Part shown: in pieces, positions 44,576 to 55,885 of the stretch
Layout: each line of letters starts with the position of its first letter
How positions within the stretch are numbered: position 1 is the first letter of the stretch
NCBI GenBank assembly: GCA_029204225.1
Contig: CM055108.1
Span: 21,399,644-21,463,643, forward strand
DNA length: 64,000 nucleotides
Source of the DNA: Diphasiastrum complanatum
Lineage: Eukaryota; Streptophyta; Lycopodiopsida; Lycopodiales; Lycopodiaceae
Direction: 5' to 3'
Program-made: the position numbers and the translations under genes
Notes under the pieces: generated by a model
Databases searched by the model: none
What the model saw: the letters and a program-made list of their open reading frames with translations, nothing else
Told to the model about the DNA's origin: nothing

Positions 44576-46510
44576 TTAAAGTTGGGAGTTGTATAAAGTT
44601 GTTGCTTCTTTGAAAATTATTTGTAGCCCATGGTTGGCCATGAAATTATGAAGTAACTGTGCAGGCGAGTTGTGCTTTAAAATATCCATGTTTAAGTCGC
44701 TTATTATTGTCGTAGGTGAATTTGTGGGGGTATTGTTTGTAGAACATTGTAAATATTGCAATAGTGATTTGATGTTTGCCTTTGGAATATGCTTGTACGT
44801 AGTAGCGATTATGTGCATGTGAAATCTTGTATCTTTGTTGAATATCGCATGTGTTATTTCAATGTCATTGGTATTGAATGTTGTGGGTTTGTGGAGAGTA
44901 TTTGTGTCATGTTTTTTGTAAAGATAAAGAAAGTATATCGGAATTCATTAAGTGGTCGGTAGATTTTAGGTCATCGTGGTATTATTTGTAAAGATATCGT
45001 GTTCAAAGAGTGTATTTGAGGTGCGTGCTTACATAATGGTTAATGTTGGAAACAGTGAGCTTCCAAGCAACTACGAGTTGTAGTCTTTGCATTTCTTGTT
45101 TCACTTTTTTGTCAATGATGAAGTTTTCTGCTTGCAATGGTTGTAGGAGGTATAGATCATTAGTGTCTTTAATCCTTGAAAGTGTTGTATAAGTTAGAAC
45201 ATGTTTTGGATTGAATGCGAGGTTGTCCATTGTCAGTCCTTGCGCACGATGTATTGTCCGTGTTGTGGCTAGTTGAATTGGAAATTGTTTTCTAGTGATG
45301 ATGTTCAGATGATTGTTTCCTTTTTGTATTTTTTTGACAAGTCGTCATATAGGTGTCCATGTTTTGTTGATTTGTTGGTTGTAAATATGAGTGTTTTCAT
45401 ATCTTGTTTTGGCCCCTATATTTGTGTCGGCGAATTGTATCTAGATAATGTCTTCGGCCATTATCCATTATTGTTGTTTTTGTTTTAAAGTATCCTTCGG
45501 CACCGTTGACCAATCCATCATTGATGTTTAGATTTGAAGCACATAACTCGATCAACATGCCATGTTTGACTCAGATAATTGTGGATAAGCTAGCTGTATT
45601 TTTGGGGTGTGGAAATGTGTGATCGAATGATGGTTTGCGATGACAAAATTTCTTTAAGAAATCTATGTCATAAGCCATGTGTTTGCATTGTCGTATTTTG
45701 TTATGTATGGATATAAAAGTATGATCTTTTTGTCTCATTGTTTCAACCAATTCGTAATAACGTGGCATTTTTGCCCAATATGAAGATCCAAATAATTCTA
45801 ATGAATATTTGTTTTCTTTAAATATCATTCATCTAAGATTGGTCCTGCTTGATACAAATTACCACATGTGATTACATCCAATCCTCCAAAGTGTTGAGAA
45901 GGGACGTGTTTGATTGCCTGTAGTCTTCGATCTGCAAATTGCAAAATCCTTCTTTCAATGAGTGAAATTTCATCAAAAACTTCTAGTTGTAATTGTAAAT
46001 AGAATGTTGATAATGTGTCCAAATTTTTTGATGACAATGATGTCAGTGTTTTTGTGTTGATTGTGTAGTGTAGAATGTATTGTTGTTTCGCCGATATTAT
46101 AATTTGTTTTTCATGCATGAGCCATAAGTAAAGCCTTTGGCAATGTGATATCTGTATTTATTTGTTTATGGTAGTGCCTTAGAAACCTTGTATAATCAAA
46201 ACTAGTGTGAATGGTTTTCTTGTTCCAGCTCCTCTTGTGAGAAAAAAGGTGGATCTTTTCATTCGGATTGACTCTCTTTCTATGCATTATGTCATCATAA
46301 ATTAATCTTTGTGCATTGTTTAGTGTTCTTAATTTTGAATGATAATTTTTGGTATTCAATACAGTGTACGTGCAGTTCTACTTGGTGTTGTTTCTTTTTT
46401 CAATTTGTGATGATATTGATTTTTGAGAAAAATCTAGTGCTAAGTCATAATGCTCATTGTTTGAATCTACCGATGATGTAGTTAGTGGGTTTTTTTTGTT
46501 GAATTTACTG
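44576..46510 (-). pseudogene. Helentron-like Pif1 helicase with C-terminal endonuclease
   Basis: Reading the minus strand from 46510: linker EHYDLALDFSQK, then LNNAQRLIYDDIMHRKR (start of the Pif1-type helicase), a damaged Walker A (SHKRSWNKKT in place of G-x-G-T-G-K-T), KALLMAHA, then LEVFDEISLIERRILQFADR (Walker B, DE), HFGGLDVITCGNLYQAGP, YWAKMPRYYELVETMRQKDH, and near 45200-45100 LTYTTLSRIKDTNDLYLLQP (motif VI). Further on, 44818-44576 gives TTIISDLNMDILKH and FMANHGLQIIFKEATT, the N-x-D and loop pattern of an apurinic-type endonuclease. A helicase followed by an endonuclease is the Helentron (Helitron2) arrangement. The Rep/HUH part is missing and the frame is heavily broken. Confidence 0.8.
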
Positions 46511-46915
46511 ATTTTTGGACCTTGAATGGATCTACAATCAATCCACAAGAGGTGTTGGATACTAATTAGATAGACCAATCTCAAATCTAGTCTCTAGGTC
46601 TTGATCTAGATCAGAAATTTACATTATAAACAACTTGAAAAATGATCAATATAACTAAAGGGCGGCCTCACACGTGTGAAAGTCTATCATTTTACGGATA
46701 GTGAGCAGAGAATGAAGTTCATTAACTATGAATAGCATTCAATGCAAGAAATCACAACATAAATAGTGAAGATGACACGGTTTTGTCTCAAAATCAAGAT
46801 CTCTCATCAAGATTCATTTTTACAATGATGATCTATATATAGATCAAGTACATTTCGACCTGATATGTTGACTCAACAGACACGTGTGGGGAATGCCACA
46901 TCACTTCTAGCTATC
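46510..46915 (-). repeat. Copia LTR fragment (minus strand)
   Basis: Aligns with the outer half of the 58091-58782 LTR: ggaccttgaatggatctac...atccacaagaggtg, cctcacacgtgtgaaa, tagatcaagtac. The inner half is missing where the plus-strand Copia fragment starts at about 46916. Confidence 0.55.
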
Positions 46916-46920
46916 ATCAA

Positions 46921-47184
46921 GTTTTGACAACATCTTGGCCCAAGATCTTGCCAACAATCCTATTTTCCATGCAAAAAGAAAACATATTGAGATTACACAC
47001 CATTTTGTAAGGGAGAAAGTCATTGGAGGAGAAATCAACTTGGAGCATATTGGATTTTCATCATGTATTGTCGATCTCCTCACCAGACCATTGCTCAAAA
47101 GTGCTTTCATCAAGTTTAGATCTAATCTTGGTTTGATTCCAAGATCCATGTTAAAGTAGATAGATTTGTTTTAAGGCCGAGGAG
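46921..47184 (+). pseudogene. Copia RNase H C-terminus
   Basis: AQDLANNPIFHAKRKHIEIT, HHFVREKVIGGEINLEHI and FIKFRSNLGLIPRSMLK are the last RNase H segment of a Copia pol. It ends in a stop at 47157, followed by the purine-rich GGCCGAGGAG (47176-47184). The rest of the element is missing upstream. Confidence 0.8.
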
Positions 47185-47880
47185 TGTGAAATTGTAAAAG
47201 CCATCTATCTTGAGGTTTGGGGGTCCTCTTTCAAAACCACTCATTGTACACTTGTAAATAAGTGATTAGGCCAATTTTGGATGTGTATTAGCTCATGGTA
47301 GTGTAGGCTAGTGACACTTGGCTTGATGCTAAAGGATTAGGGACATATAAGCACCTCTTGATCTAATTTGTCAATTTGGACCAATCATGATGTGAGGTGC
47401 ACCAAAATGGTCCAATCATTGTAAGAGGTGACATGTAGGAGGTCCAATCATTTAAGTTGTGGAGTTTCCAATCATTTTGCTTCATTTTCGTGCTCTTGAA
47501 TCTCGAGCTACTATGAGTGGGAGTGAGGGTGAGTCCACACTTAATTTTTTGTTTATAGCAAGATTGAGAGATAGCAAGCTCCAACACTTAGTTTTTATTT
47601 CACATTCTCTCTTTGCCTGAGAGCTTCATGTTGCATTCTCTCTCTACTCGAGAGCAAGCCAAATCTATACTTTTTTTTTTCATGGAAAGTGTCATTTCAC
47701 TATGTGTGATGAATGGTTGATGTTTGATGCATGTGTAGAGTGCTCTTGCCTTAGCTCTTGCCTTAGATTTTTGAGCATCTCAATATAGATTGATCTATGT
47801 GCAATCACACACATCTTAGGAGATCATTCACATTGTTTGAGATGTCCTCACACATGTGAAAAGGATATATAGCTCCCAAT
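47185..47880 (+). repeat. 3' LTR of the preceding Copia fragment (right edge uncertain)
   Basis: Starts TGTGAAATTGTAAAAGCC directly after the purine tract. The LTR end was not located; a terminal CA could lie anywhere from about 47.6 to 47.9 kb. Confidence 0.45.
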
Positions 47881-48000
47881 GGAATACTTTACCAAACAAA
47901 ACCCATTCTTGCTACTAAATAGTATGAGTACTGTTAAGTTTAAGATATTATAAATAAAGGTCATCATCGCTTCTTGCAACTGAATAGTAAGAGTACTGTT

Positions 48001-48620
48001 CATTTTTTGACATTATAAATGAAGTATGAATGTCTTCAAAGCTTGTGTTCTTTTACCAATTGAAAACATTTAAGGTTTAGTTAAGTAAGTTACTACCACA
48101 TCAATTATGCACTTTCATTAACTAGTAATGCAAACTTATTGTCAGTAATTTTAACATTGCATATAGTCAAAGGTATCATTATTAGCCATGGCAAACCAAA
48201 TGTAGAATAGTGTAGCTAGTTAAAAAAAAAGAAACAGTTGATAACTATGGAATGTAACACATACGTAACCCAAAAACTCAACAATGCACTTTGTGTTCGT
48301 TGGATAGAAAGATTAACGTTCATTTTTGACATTATAAATGAAGTATGAATGTCATTAGAGTTTTTGTTTTTTTAAATAAACCAACAAAATATATTTAGGA
48401 CTTTGTCAAGTGAGTTATTCACAAAGTCAATTTTGCAATTACATTAATCAATAATGCAAAAATATAGTCAGTAAATTCACCACTACAAACTGTTACCAGT
48501 ATTAGTATTGCCAATAACACTTCAAATGCAAATTGATGTAGCTAATTTGAAGAGCCAACTGTTAATTATGGAATGACATATACAAGTACCCCAAAACTTA
48601 GCAATAGAGGTGCCTGTCAC
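48001..48620. repeat. Diverged tandem duplication, unit about 320 bp
   Basis: CATTTTTTGACATTATAAAT at 48001 and CATTTTTGACATTATAAATG at 48321 open two units sharing gaagtatgaatgtc, aagt(a/g)agttan, tcagtaa, gtagcta and ctatggaatg(t)a in the same order. An extra partial unit (gtactgtt...gacattataaa-like) precedes them near 47940. Confidence 0.75.
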
Positions 48621-48984
48621 TTTTGGAGATATATGCTAATTACTACCAAAAACCAGTTTTTAGGGTGACTGCGACGAGTACAAGAGAAGTGGATTGAATA
48701 AACACACCTAATAAACTACCATCGAACCTTTCAAATTATATCTCAACAACAAATTCCAAACCAGGATTTTTTTTTTTTTGCATACATGTTAAGCAACTAG
48801 TGGTCATTATATATAACATATACAACTTGGCAATGCCATTTACGGAGCTAAACTCCTTAGATGTCACTACACAATGGTTGGGGTTCGAGCCTGCACCTTT
48901 ATGGTGGCAGTCAACATTCTATTCAGAAAAGTTTAGACCACATTTTATGTTATGATGGAAATGTTATCGACCCACTCGTCCTGT
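48621..48984. other. No recognisable gene; isolated B-box-like word
   Basis: AT-rich DNA. GGTTCGAGCC (48882-48891) resembles a Pol III B box but has no A box at a suitable distance upstream. Confidence 0.3.
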
Positions 48985-49460
48985 GAGGCTACTCCTACTC
49001 AGATTGGGGAGGAACAGTCTCTACTAAAAAATCTACTTCCGGGTTCTGTTTCTATCTGGCAGGGGGACTGATTTTGTGGAACTCAAGGAAGCAAAAATCA
49101 GTTGCGCTTTCTTTGACAGAGGCAGAGTACATCACAGCATGTCAAGCTTCAAAAGAAGCAGTATGGATCACATTATTATTTTACGACTTACATCACAGTC
49201 AGTTTAATACTACCACCATTCTCTGTGACAACTTGAGTTGTATTTCACTATCACTGAATCCCAGATTTCATGGCCAATCCAAGCACATAGAAATCCAGTA
49301 TCATTTCATTCAGGAGAAAGTTTTCTCATGACAAGTGATCCTTCAATACTGCTCCACAACAGAAATGGTCGCAGACATCTTCACCAAAGCGCTTCCCAAA
49401 ATCAAGCACCAGAAGTTCTTCAACATGCTGAACTTGATGAAGATACCAAGGCACCAACCG
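48985..49460 (+). pseudogene. Copia RNase H 3' fragment
   Basis: GYSYSDWGGTVSTKKSTSGF, then WNSRKQKSVALSLTEAEYIT, NPRFHGQSKHIEIQYHFIQE, a stop at 49330, and, after a frameshift, TEMVADIFTKALPKIKHQKF. It is followed by the polypurine tract AAGGGGGAC and the LTR at 49477. Its tracrRNA-like loops are not a feature here; the evidence is purely the RNase H motifs. The upstream part of the element is absent. Confidence 0.85.
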
Positions 49461-49476
49461 TGACCTTAAGGGGGAC

Positions 49477-50928
49477 TATTGGAAATTAAGCCCACAGCTG
49501 CCTCCTTGGTGAATGACTAATTTCTATTTCATGATTCTTCTTGCATGTTTATTGATCATTGATCTAGGGTCAGGTGAAACCAACTTTGGTTCTACGTCAG
49601 CTCATCTAATACCTGCAGGAATCCCAAACTTAGACAGCCAAATTATTTGAAGAACATCTACAACGGGCTTCCAGCTGATCTCCAGCAAAGGGTAACCAAT
49701 CTTGTCATGATCTCAAGTTCAGATGTTAAGTTCAATAATTTGAAGTCATTGAAGACTTGGCCATCTTCAAGGACTTCCACGAAATCAGCATTTAGAACAA
49801 GTCTGCAGAAATACATTACTTTCGCGACAGTCTGCAAAAATACTCTTAAGTGTCGCGATAGTCTGCAAAAATGAACTATGTTTTCAACAGCTTGGCTTTT
49901 TCACATTTCTCTAAAATGCGACACTTTCATAGTTTAACTCTTTTTAACACCTTCGGCTTTTTCGCATTTTCTCGAAAAGTGCCAAGAGAGAAAATTCTCA
50001 AAGGTCATCTATTTTCATAAGTTAAACTGTTTCAAGAGCAGCTTCGTCTTTTTCACAAAATTTTGAAGAGAGAAAAAAATGCCGAAGGTTGTCTACTTTT
50101 AACGAAGAACGTTCCCAATCACTTTCCAAAATTTGCGAAATGAGAGAAAACCATTTCACGTAAAATGAAAAGTGAGAGAATTTGCAACGTCCTCATCCGC
50201 GTCAATGATGCTAAATTATTGACCATATATATACTGCGTACAGTTGTCACAAAAGCCATATACTTCCAAGTACAACGACTTTTCTAATTAGGTGACAAGC
50301 ATTCAATGTAATTAATATACGGATGAAGTCTATAAATAGATCGTCCAAGCATAGATTAGTGGTTGCTCCGTCCATGAGATACATTATTTGAGCATCCCAA
50401 TTATGCCGTCATTTTGGTTGTAATTGCTATTTGTATTGTGATTCAGTGTAACATAGCAGCAGCTTGCTTTTATCTATGTACAACAACGTAGATGAATGCA
50501 TGTTGTAATTGAATGCACTTTCATTGCTGTTTGATCGCGCTTGTTTACTCACTCTGATCAGAACACGGACGTCTATGACTCCTCAGTTTTTGATCAGACG
50601 ATGGTTGTTTTTGACATCTGAGGAACTCGCGTTATCATACCGCTCTTCCATTTACTTTAGAACTATACTTCACATTATATCTGATTTTAGTAGTACTACA
50701 TACAAACCATCTCTAATCTCTTTGGTGGACTATACTCTTGTTTCAGAGTATAAATTAATTTTTAAGATTCTGTTGGGCAATTAGAACACTTAAAGTTGTG
50801 ATTACATTCAGCATAAGCTATCTATTAGACTATTTTTGCATTTAGCAGCTGATTAGAATGGGAGAGCTGTTCCGCAATATTCCTGCTCTCTTCTCCGTTC
50901 ACGTTCTTCTATCTCCCTTGCCCCATCA
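49477..50928 (+). repeat. Copia 3' LTR (second copy of the TA...CA family)
   Basis: 1452 bp from TATTGGAAATTAAGCCC to GCCCCATCA, similar along its full length to the solo LTR at 14082-15559 (shared gaatgactaatttctatttcatgattctt, aagcagc and TATA at about 50330). Its right end lies directly against the coding sequence of another Copia element, so this element probably inserted into that one. Confidence 0.85.
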
Positions 50929-53490
50929 AAATCAACAACAAGAAGAAGATGAAGCAGCTTTTATGACCAAAGTCTAAGAACAACAAGATATCGATTCCTG
51001 GTATCTAGATTTTGAAACAACTCAACACATGACTCACCATCGCGACTGGTTCAAAGACTATAAGTCATTTACCTACTCTCGAGTTGTGCAACTTGGAGAC
51101 AACTCATCACATTCAATCAAAGGTGAAGGAATAGTCAGAATCACAATTCAAAAGAGGTGAGTTCAAGTTGTTGTCCAACATTCTCTACATTCCAAATCTG
51201 ACCAAGAATCTACTCTCAGTTAGCAGAATCACTGATTCAGGTCAGAGGGTCGAATTTGATACAGAAGGCTACACAATTCTTGACAAATCTCAGAAGGTTC
51301 TAGCATACGGAAGAAGAAACGACTATCTTTACAAACTCAGCCATTGCTACTCTTCTAACAATCAAGCTCTTCACACAGACTTTTTGAATCAACTGATATG
51401 TTGTGGCATTTCAAACTTGGCCATCTTAACTTCAATAGTATTCAGCAAATGTTAGTTCAGAGTCTAGTACAAGATCTGTCTTCTGTCAGCAAGCCAACGT
51501 CTTCTCTGTGCAAAAGTTGTATTATCAGCAAGCATGCTAGAAGTCCCTTCATTTCAGACTCAATTCATACATCAAAGGACTTGCTTGACCTTGTACATAG
51601 CGACATTTGTGGCTCGATGCAGACTGCTTCCATAGGGGGAGCTCTCTATTTTCTAACCTTCATCAACGACTTCTCTCGAAGGACTGCTACCTACTTTATG
51701 AAGAACAAATCTGAAGTATTTAAGTTCTTCAAGCAATTCAAGGCATCTGCTGAAAATCAGACCCAGAGGAAGATCAAAGCTCTACGTACAGATGGAGGGG
51801 GAGAGTATATCTCCATGGAATTCAAGGAGTTCTGCAAGGCCAACAGGATACATCAACAATATACAGCCAGCTACTCACCTCAGTCCAATGGTGTAGCTGA
51901 ACGAAAGAATCAGACACTCATCAAAAGTGCCCAAGAGCATGTTGGCCCATGTCTCTCCTTCAAAGAGATTTTGGGCAGAAGCTGTTACTACAGCTACCTA
52001 TTTGCAGAATCGATCCATCACCAAAGCCTTGAATGGCAAGACACCTTATGAGGTGTGGACAAGATTGAAACCATCACTCAAAAATATTCGAGTGTTTGGA
52101 TGCATCACTTTTGCTCAGATCCCTGAAGATCTAAGAAGAAAGTTGGATGATAAGAACAGAAAAATGATTTTCATCAACTATTCCCCAAACCACAAGGCAT
52201 ACAAGCTCTACAATTTGGATACGAAGAAGACATTCACCAGTAGAGATGTCATTTTTGTGGAAGACCAGTTCATCGACCACAAGGGAAAAGCTGTTGATAA
52301 ATCCGACCCAAGGATCGAACAACCAAATTCTAATCTAGAGATTCAACTACAGAATATCGACACTGACTCAGACAATGAGTCAGAACCTCAAAAAGTCAAC
52401 CCACATCAGAGGACCAAAGTTCAACCCAGAAGGTTGAACAGGTCCAGACAGCCTCCATCCAAATTTATGGATGATCCGGCCTGCTACTTTGTGCAAGAAC
52501 CAAACACCGTTTCTGAGGCAATGTCTACTCCTGATGCTGACCAGTGGAAAGTAACGATGGACATTGAATTCGATTTTCTGATGGAGAATCAAACATGGAC
52601 AGTCATTGAGCTGCCAAAGGACCGAAACCCAATTCCATGCAAATGGATATTCAAGGCTAAGTACGACGCTGAAGGAAGGCTAAATCGTTACAAGGCCAAG
52701 CTAGTCGCCAAAGGCTTTTCCCAGATTCCAGATCTTGATTATTCAGAAACCTTCAACCCAGTTGTCAAACATGCTTCGATATGTCTACTCCTCTCCTTTG
52801 CAGCCACAACAGATTTTAAAGTCCACCAGATGGATGTCCAGACTACTTTTCTCAATGGAACCATCAAAGAGGAAGTCTATATGATGCAGCCAAAGGGATA
52901 CGAACTCAACGACAATCATCAACACCTTGTATGCAAAATCCACAAGGCGCTCTACGGGCTGAAACAGTCACCTTGATCCTAGTTTCAGAAGATCAACACA
53001 TTTCTAATAGAGAATGGTTTTATTCCAAACTCGGCAGACTCGAATGTCTACTTCAAGTCTGTATCGAATTATTTCATCATCATCACTCTCTATGTAAATG
53101 ATACACTCTTATTTAGTAACAATATGAATCTCATGAAGGATACATAATGCATACTGGCCCAGGAATACAAGATGACTGACATGGGTCCAGTCCACTATTG
53201 TCTCGGAATCCAAATCCAATGAGATCAACCCAGCAGACTGATTTTTATCAGTCAGCAACGATATCTCAACGACATGCTAGAAAAGTATGGAATGGCCAAC
53301 TGCAAACCAAGTTACTTTCCACTCGATCTTGGACTACGGTTATCAAAGGAACAGTCTCCTCAAATTGAGACAGAAAAAGAAGAGATGAAGCGCTACCCGT
53401 TTCAATCCATCATCGGCTCACTGATGTATGCAATGATTTGCAAGCGACCAGACCTTGCATATTCGATCAGTACACTTAGCCAGTATATTT
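50929..53490 (+). pseudogene. Ty1/copia pol, 5'- and 3'-truncated
   Basis: In order: protease start WYLDFETTQHMTHHRDWF; pre-integrase LWHFKLGHLNFNSIQQML with the C-K-S-C finger; integrase core DLVHSDICGSMQTAS, LRTDGGGEYIS and SNGVAERKN (D-D-E); frameshift near 51940; post-integrase FINYSPNHKAYKLYNL; reverse transcriptase NPIPCKWIFKAKYDAEGRLN, KLVAKGFSQIPDLDYSETFN, VHQMDVQTTFLNGTIKEEVY and LYGLKQSP, then a stop. The catalytic box reads LYVNDTLLFS, with Asn replacing the first Asp. It ends in RPDLAYSISTLSQY at about 53490, before RNase H. Gag is absent: the LTR at 49477-50928 precedes the protease directly. Confidence 0.88.
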
Positions 53491-53970
53491 TCGCATTTTT
53501 CCCTATATTTGCTCTAGAGGAACCTTCAGGATTTCATACCTTCAGTCTAAGGGCACCTTCGAGTCTTTCCAGGTCTTTCTACATTGGCAAACCGACGTCG
53601 CCAACTTATCATCAACCCTAAAAATAGCTGGACAACCAAATATCCTAAGGGTGGTTACCAACTTTGTACATATACAAAACTGGAGTAAATAGCATTTAAG
53701 GCTTATAAGATATTTGTCTCTCGACACTTGTAAATATATATACTAGCTGAATCAAACTATGTAAGTGTTCTTTTTCAATCAAAGTTATATGTATTCAACA
53801 TTATCATGCTCAACAAGTTGAAGTTATTACTTCAAGCCATTGTTGTTATGTCCATGGCCAATAAGTAGGATTCAGTATATTCCTAGTCTTGGATACATGG
53901 TACTCTAGTAAATCAAGCTGTTAGTTATGCCACGTCATACTGGATGTGACCCGAAAGTAACTAATATCCT
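53491..53970. other. Anonymous sequence after truncated pol
   Basis: The Copia reading frame is lost at about 53490. The following DNA has LTR-like tttcgcatttttcc and ccttcag words but no identifiable gene. Confidence 0.3.
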
Positions 53971-54364
53971 TGTGAGACCCAAAACACACTAAATGGAGTT
54001 TAGACAAGGTATGAGATAGTGTATGCATGTGTAGAGTTATCAATAACAATTCTATGAATAGTTGGTCCATGCTTAGGACTCTATTCTAGGTGAATCTATG
54101 TATAGGAAACTTAGGGCTATGCTTGGCTATATGCCCAGGTTGTTTTTGGCTCTATATATTGAGGCCAAACTCGCTCTACTCCTCATTGTGGTAATTGATT
54201 CATTGCCAGAGTTTCACTCTACCTTTATGCTTCCTATTCTTTGGCTTGGGGGTGAAGCTTCTAGAGTTGATTGGTTGTTTCTACTTGGTTGGGTGGTTGC
54301 TCCAAAGTGTGTTTTCTATTGTGTTTTGTCTTGTAAGCATATTCTTAGGGAGCTTCCCTTATAT
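53971..54364 (+). repeat. LTR candidate preceding a primer binding site
   Basis: A segment from TGTGAGACCCAAAACAC to just before TGGTATCAGAGC. It has a TATA-like TCTATATATTGAGG at about 54152. The end is not CA, and no second copy is present, so it is tentative. The open frame that crosses it (54098-54508) reads through the primer site and is not a gene. Confidence 0.4.
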
Positions 54365-54376
54365 TGGTATCAGAGC
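54365..54376 (+). other. Primer binding site (initiator Met tRNA)
   Basis: An exact TGGTATCAGAGC followed by aaggcttacaaag. No gag or pol of the matching element follows; the leader is cut off by about 54540. Confidence 0.6.
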
Positions 54377-54949
54377 AAGGCTTACAAAGATTGGAGAACA
54401 TGGAGAAGGGCTACCTTTCATCGAGATTTCAGATTGGATCATTGGAATTCTCTTCCAAGGTGGATAGCAAGGGTGCAAGTGGTGTTGGATTATTCTCCTT
54501 CTTACTAATCGACTAATCGGTTTTAATCCTCATCCATTGTTTATCTAGTTCCATGGATTTTCCCGTGTCTTTCCACAGTCTACAGATTTACAAGTGTTTT
54601 TACATAGTCTGCAGAGATACATGGAGTTTGACAATAGTGTCGTATTTTTGCCTATCAAGAATTACGTGTAAAAATACAGTGTCGCATTTTTCACATTTTT
54701 TTTCTGTCAGGAATTGCGAGTCAAAATGCAGAGTCACATCTTTCACATTTTTTAAAGTGTCTCAAATGTTAAGAAAATGACTCTGGCAAAGTGTGGGGCT
54801 ACTCTAAATGAGATTTAAGGACATTGTTGTCTTTTCCATTAAAAACCGATGTTGTCGTCTTTTCGCAACATTGTCGTCTGTGGCAGTTTTAGTTCATTTA
54901 TGCAGAGTAACAATTTTAGTTCATTTATGCAGACAGACCATTTACGGCC

Positions 54950-55680
54950 AATTTTCACCGCTTATCAGCAATCAATTTCTGAGAAGGAACTAGATGAATG
55001 CCAGCGGACACCAGCCAACTAGCGATCACAATTGATAATTTAATTACTTAGTATAAATTAGTTGTTTATACATCTCTTTTCAAGTTCTGAAAGTTCAGAA
55101 GTTTTTTATCAATAGATCAACAAGTATTGAATAGTTAGCTCTCTCTCTCTCTCCCAAGCTTGCGAGCTTAAACACTCCTGAACATTCTAGCTCACTTCTT
55201 AGAGTTGTTTAGAGATTGCTATTGCGCTTGCTGCTTATCAGCATTGTGCTTAATTCAGACTTTCATTTTAGCCGCTCAGAGATAGCTTAGAGTATGCGGC
55301 TTTGATCTGCAACTTATTATACTCATTCACTTTTGTTTCGTTTTCATATTGAATCAATACTATCTTTTATTGCGTTCAGGTTTGTCTCAGAATGTATGCA
55401 TTTCTATAGTTCTTCGCGACTAATTATTTGTCTGATAATTCAATGCATTATTGTTTGGCTACATAATCACTGTAGTCCTGATGATTTCAAAGTTAGTTAC
55501 TATAAGATCGAACGTGATTTCTATCACTATTGTTTTGTTCAAAATTGATAGGTGTAGTCATGCATGAAGAAAGAGGAAGATAGTCTATTCTGTTGCGCAC
55601 GGTAAGTTTTCTTTCTTGTCGTTTGAATTATTTTTATTCGAATCTTATTCGACCTATCTTTTACATACCTCTTTCCAACA
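54950..55680 (+). repeat. 5' LTR (3' part) of the following Copia element
   Basis: Ends CCAACA at 55680 directly before the primer site at 55681. It contains a TATA-like GTATAAATTAG near 55050 and a short CT run at 55140. The end resembles 12390-12510. The outer edge is not resolved and may lie further left. Confidence 0.5.
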
Positions 55681-55692
55681 TGATATCAGAGC
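55681..55692 (+). other. Primer binding site
   Basis: TGATATCAGAGC, one mismatch from the common plant initiator-Met-tRNA site, directly after the LTR-terminal CA. Confidence 0.65.
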
Positions 55693-55885
55693 GTTGATTC
55701 TTCTTCAGCGTCTAATACTATTTTGATATTAGAGTGAAAGCTCTAATACTTGATATCTTTCGCGATATCAAATTGATATCATATTCTTCAATTTCTTTTA
55801 TCGTTTCAGTATCAGAGAATTGATTTCTTGTTGTTGGCATTACTACATCTTAGCGTCATCGATACAATCGATAGACTAAGTTCCA

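Noticed and set aside
48882-48891. B-box-like GGTTCGAGCC as a SINE
   Set aside because: No A box at a suitable distance upstream and no target duplication.
54098-54508. 136-codon open frame on the plus strand
   Set aside because: It runs through a TATA-like box and an exact primer binding site of an LTR element and has no family resemblance.
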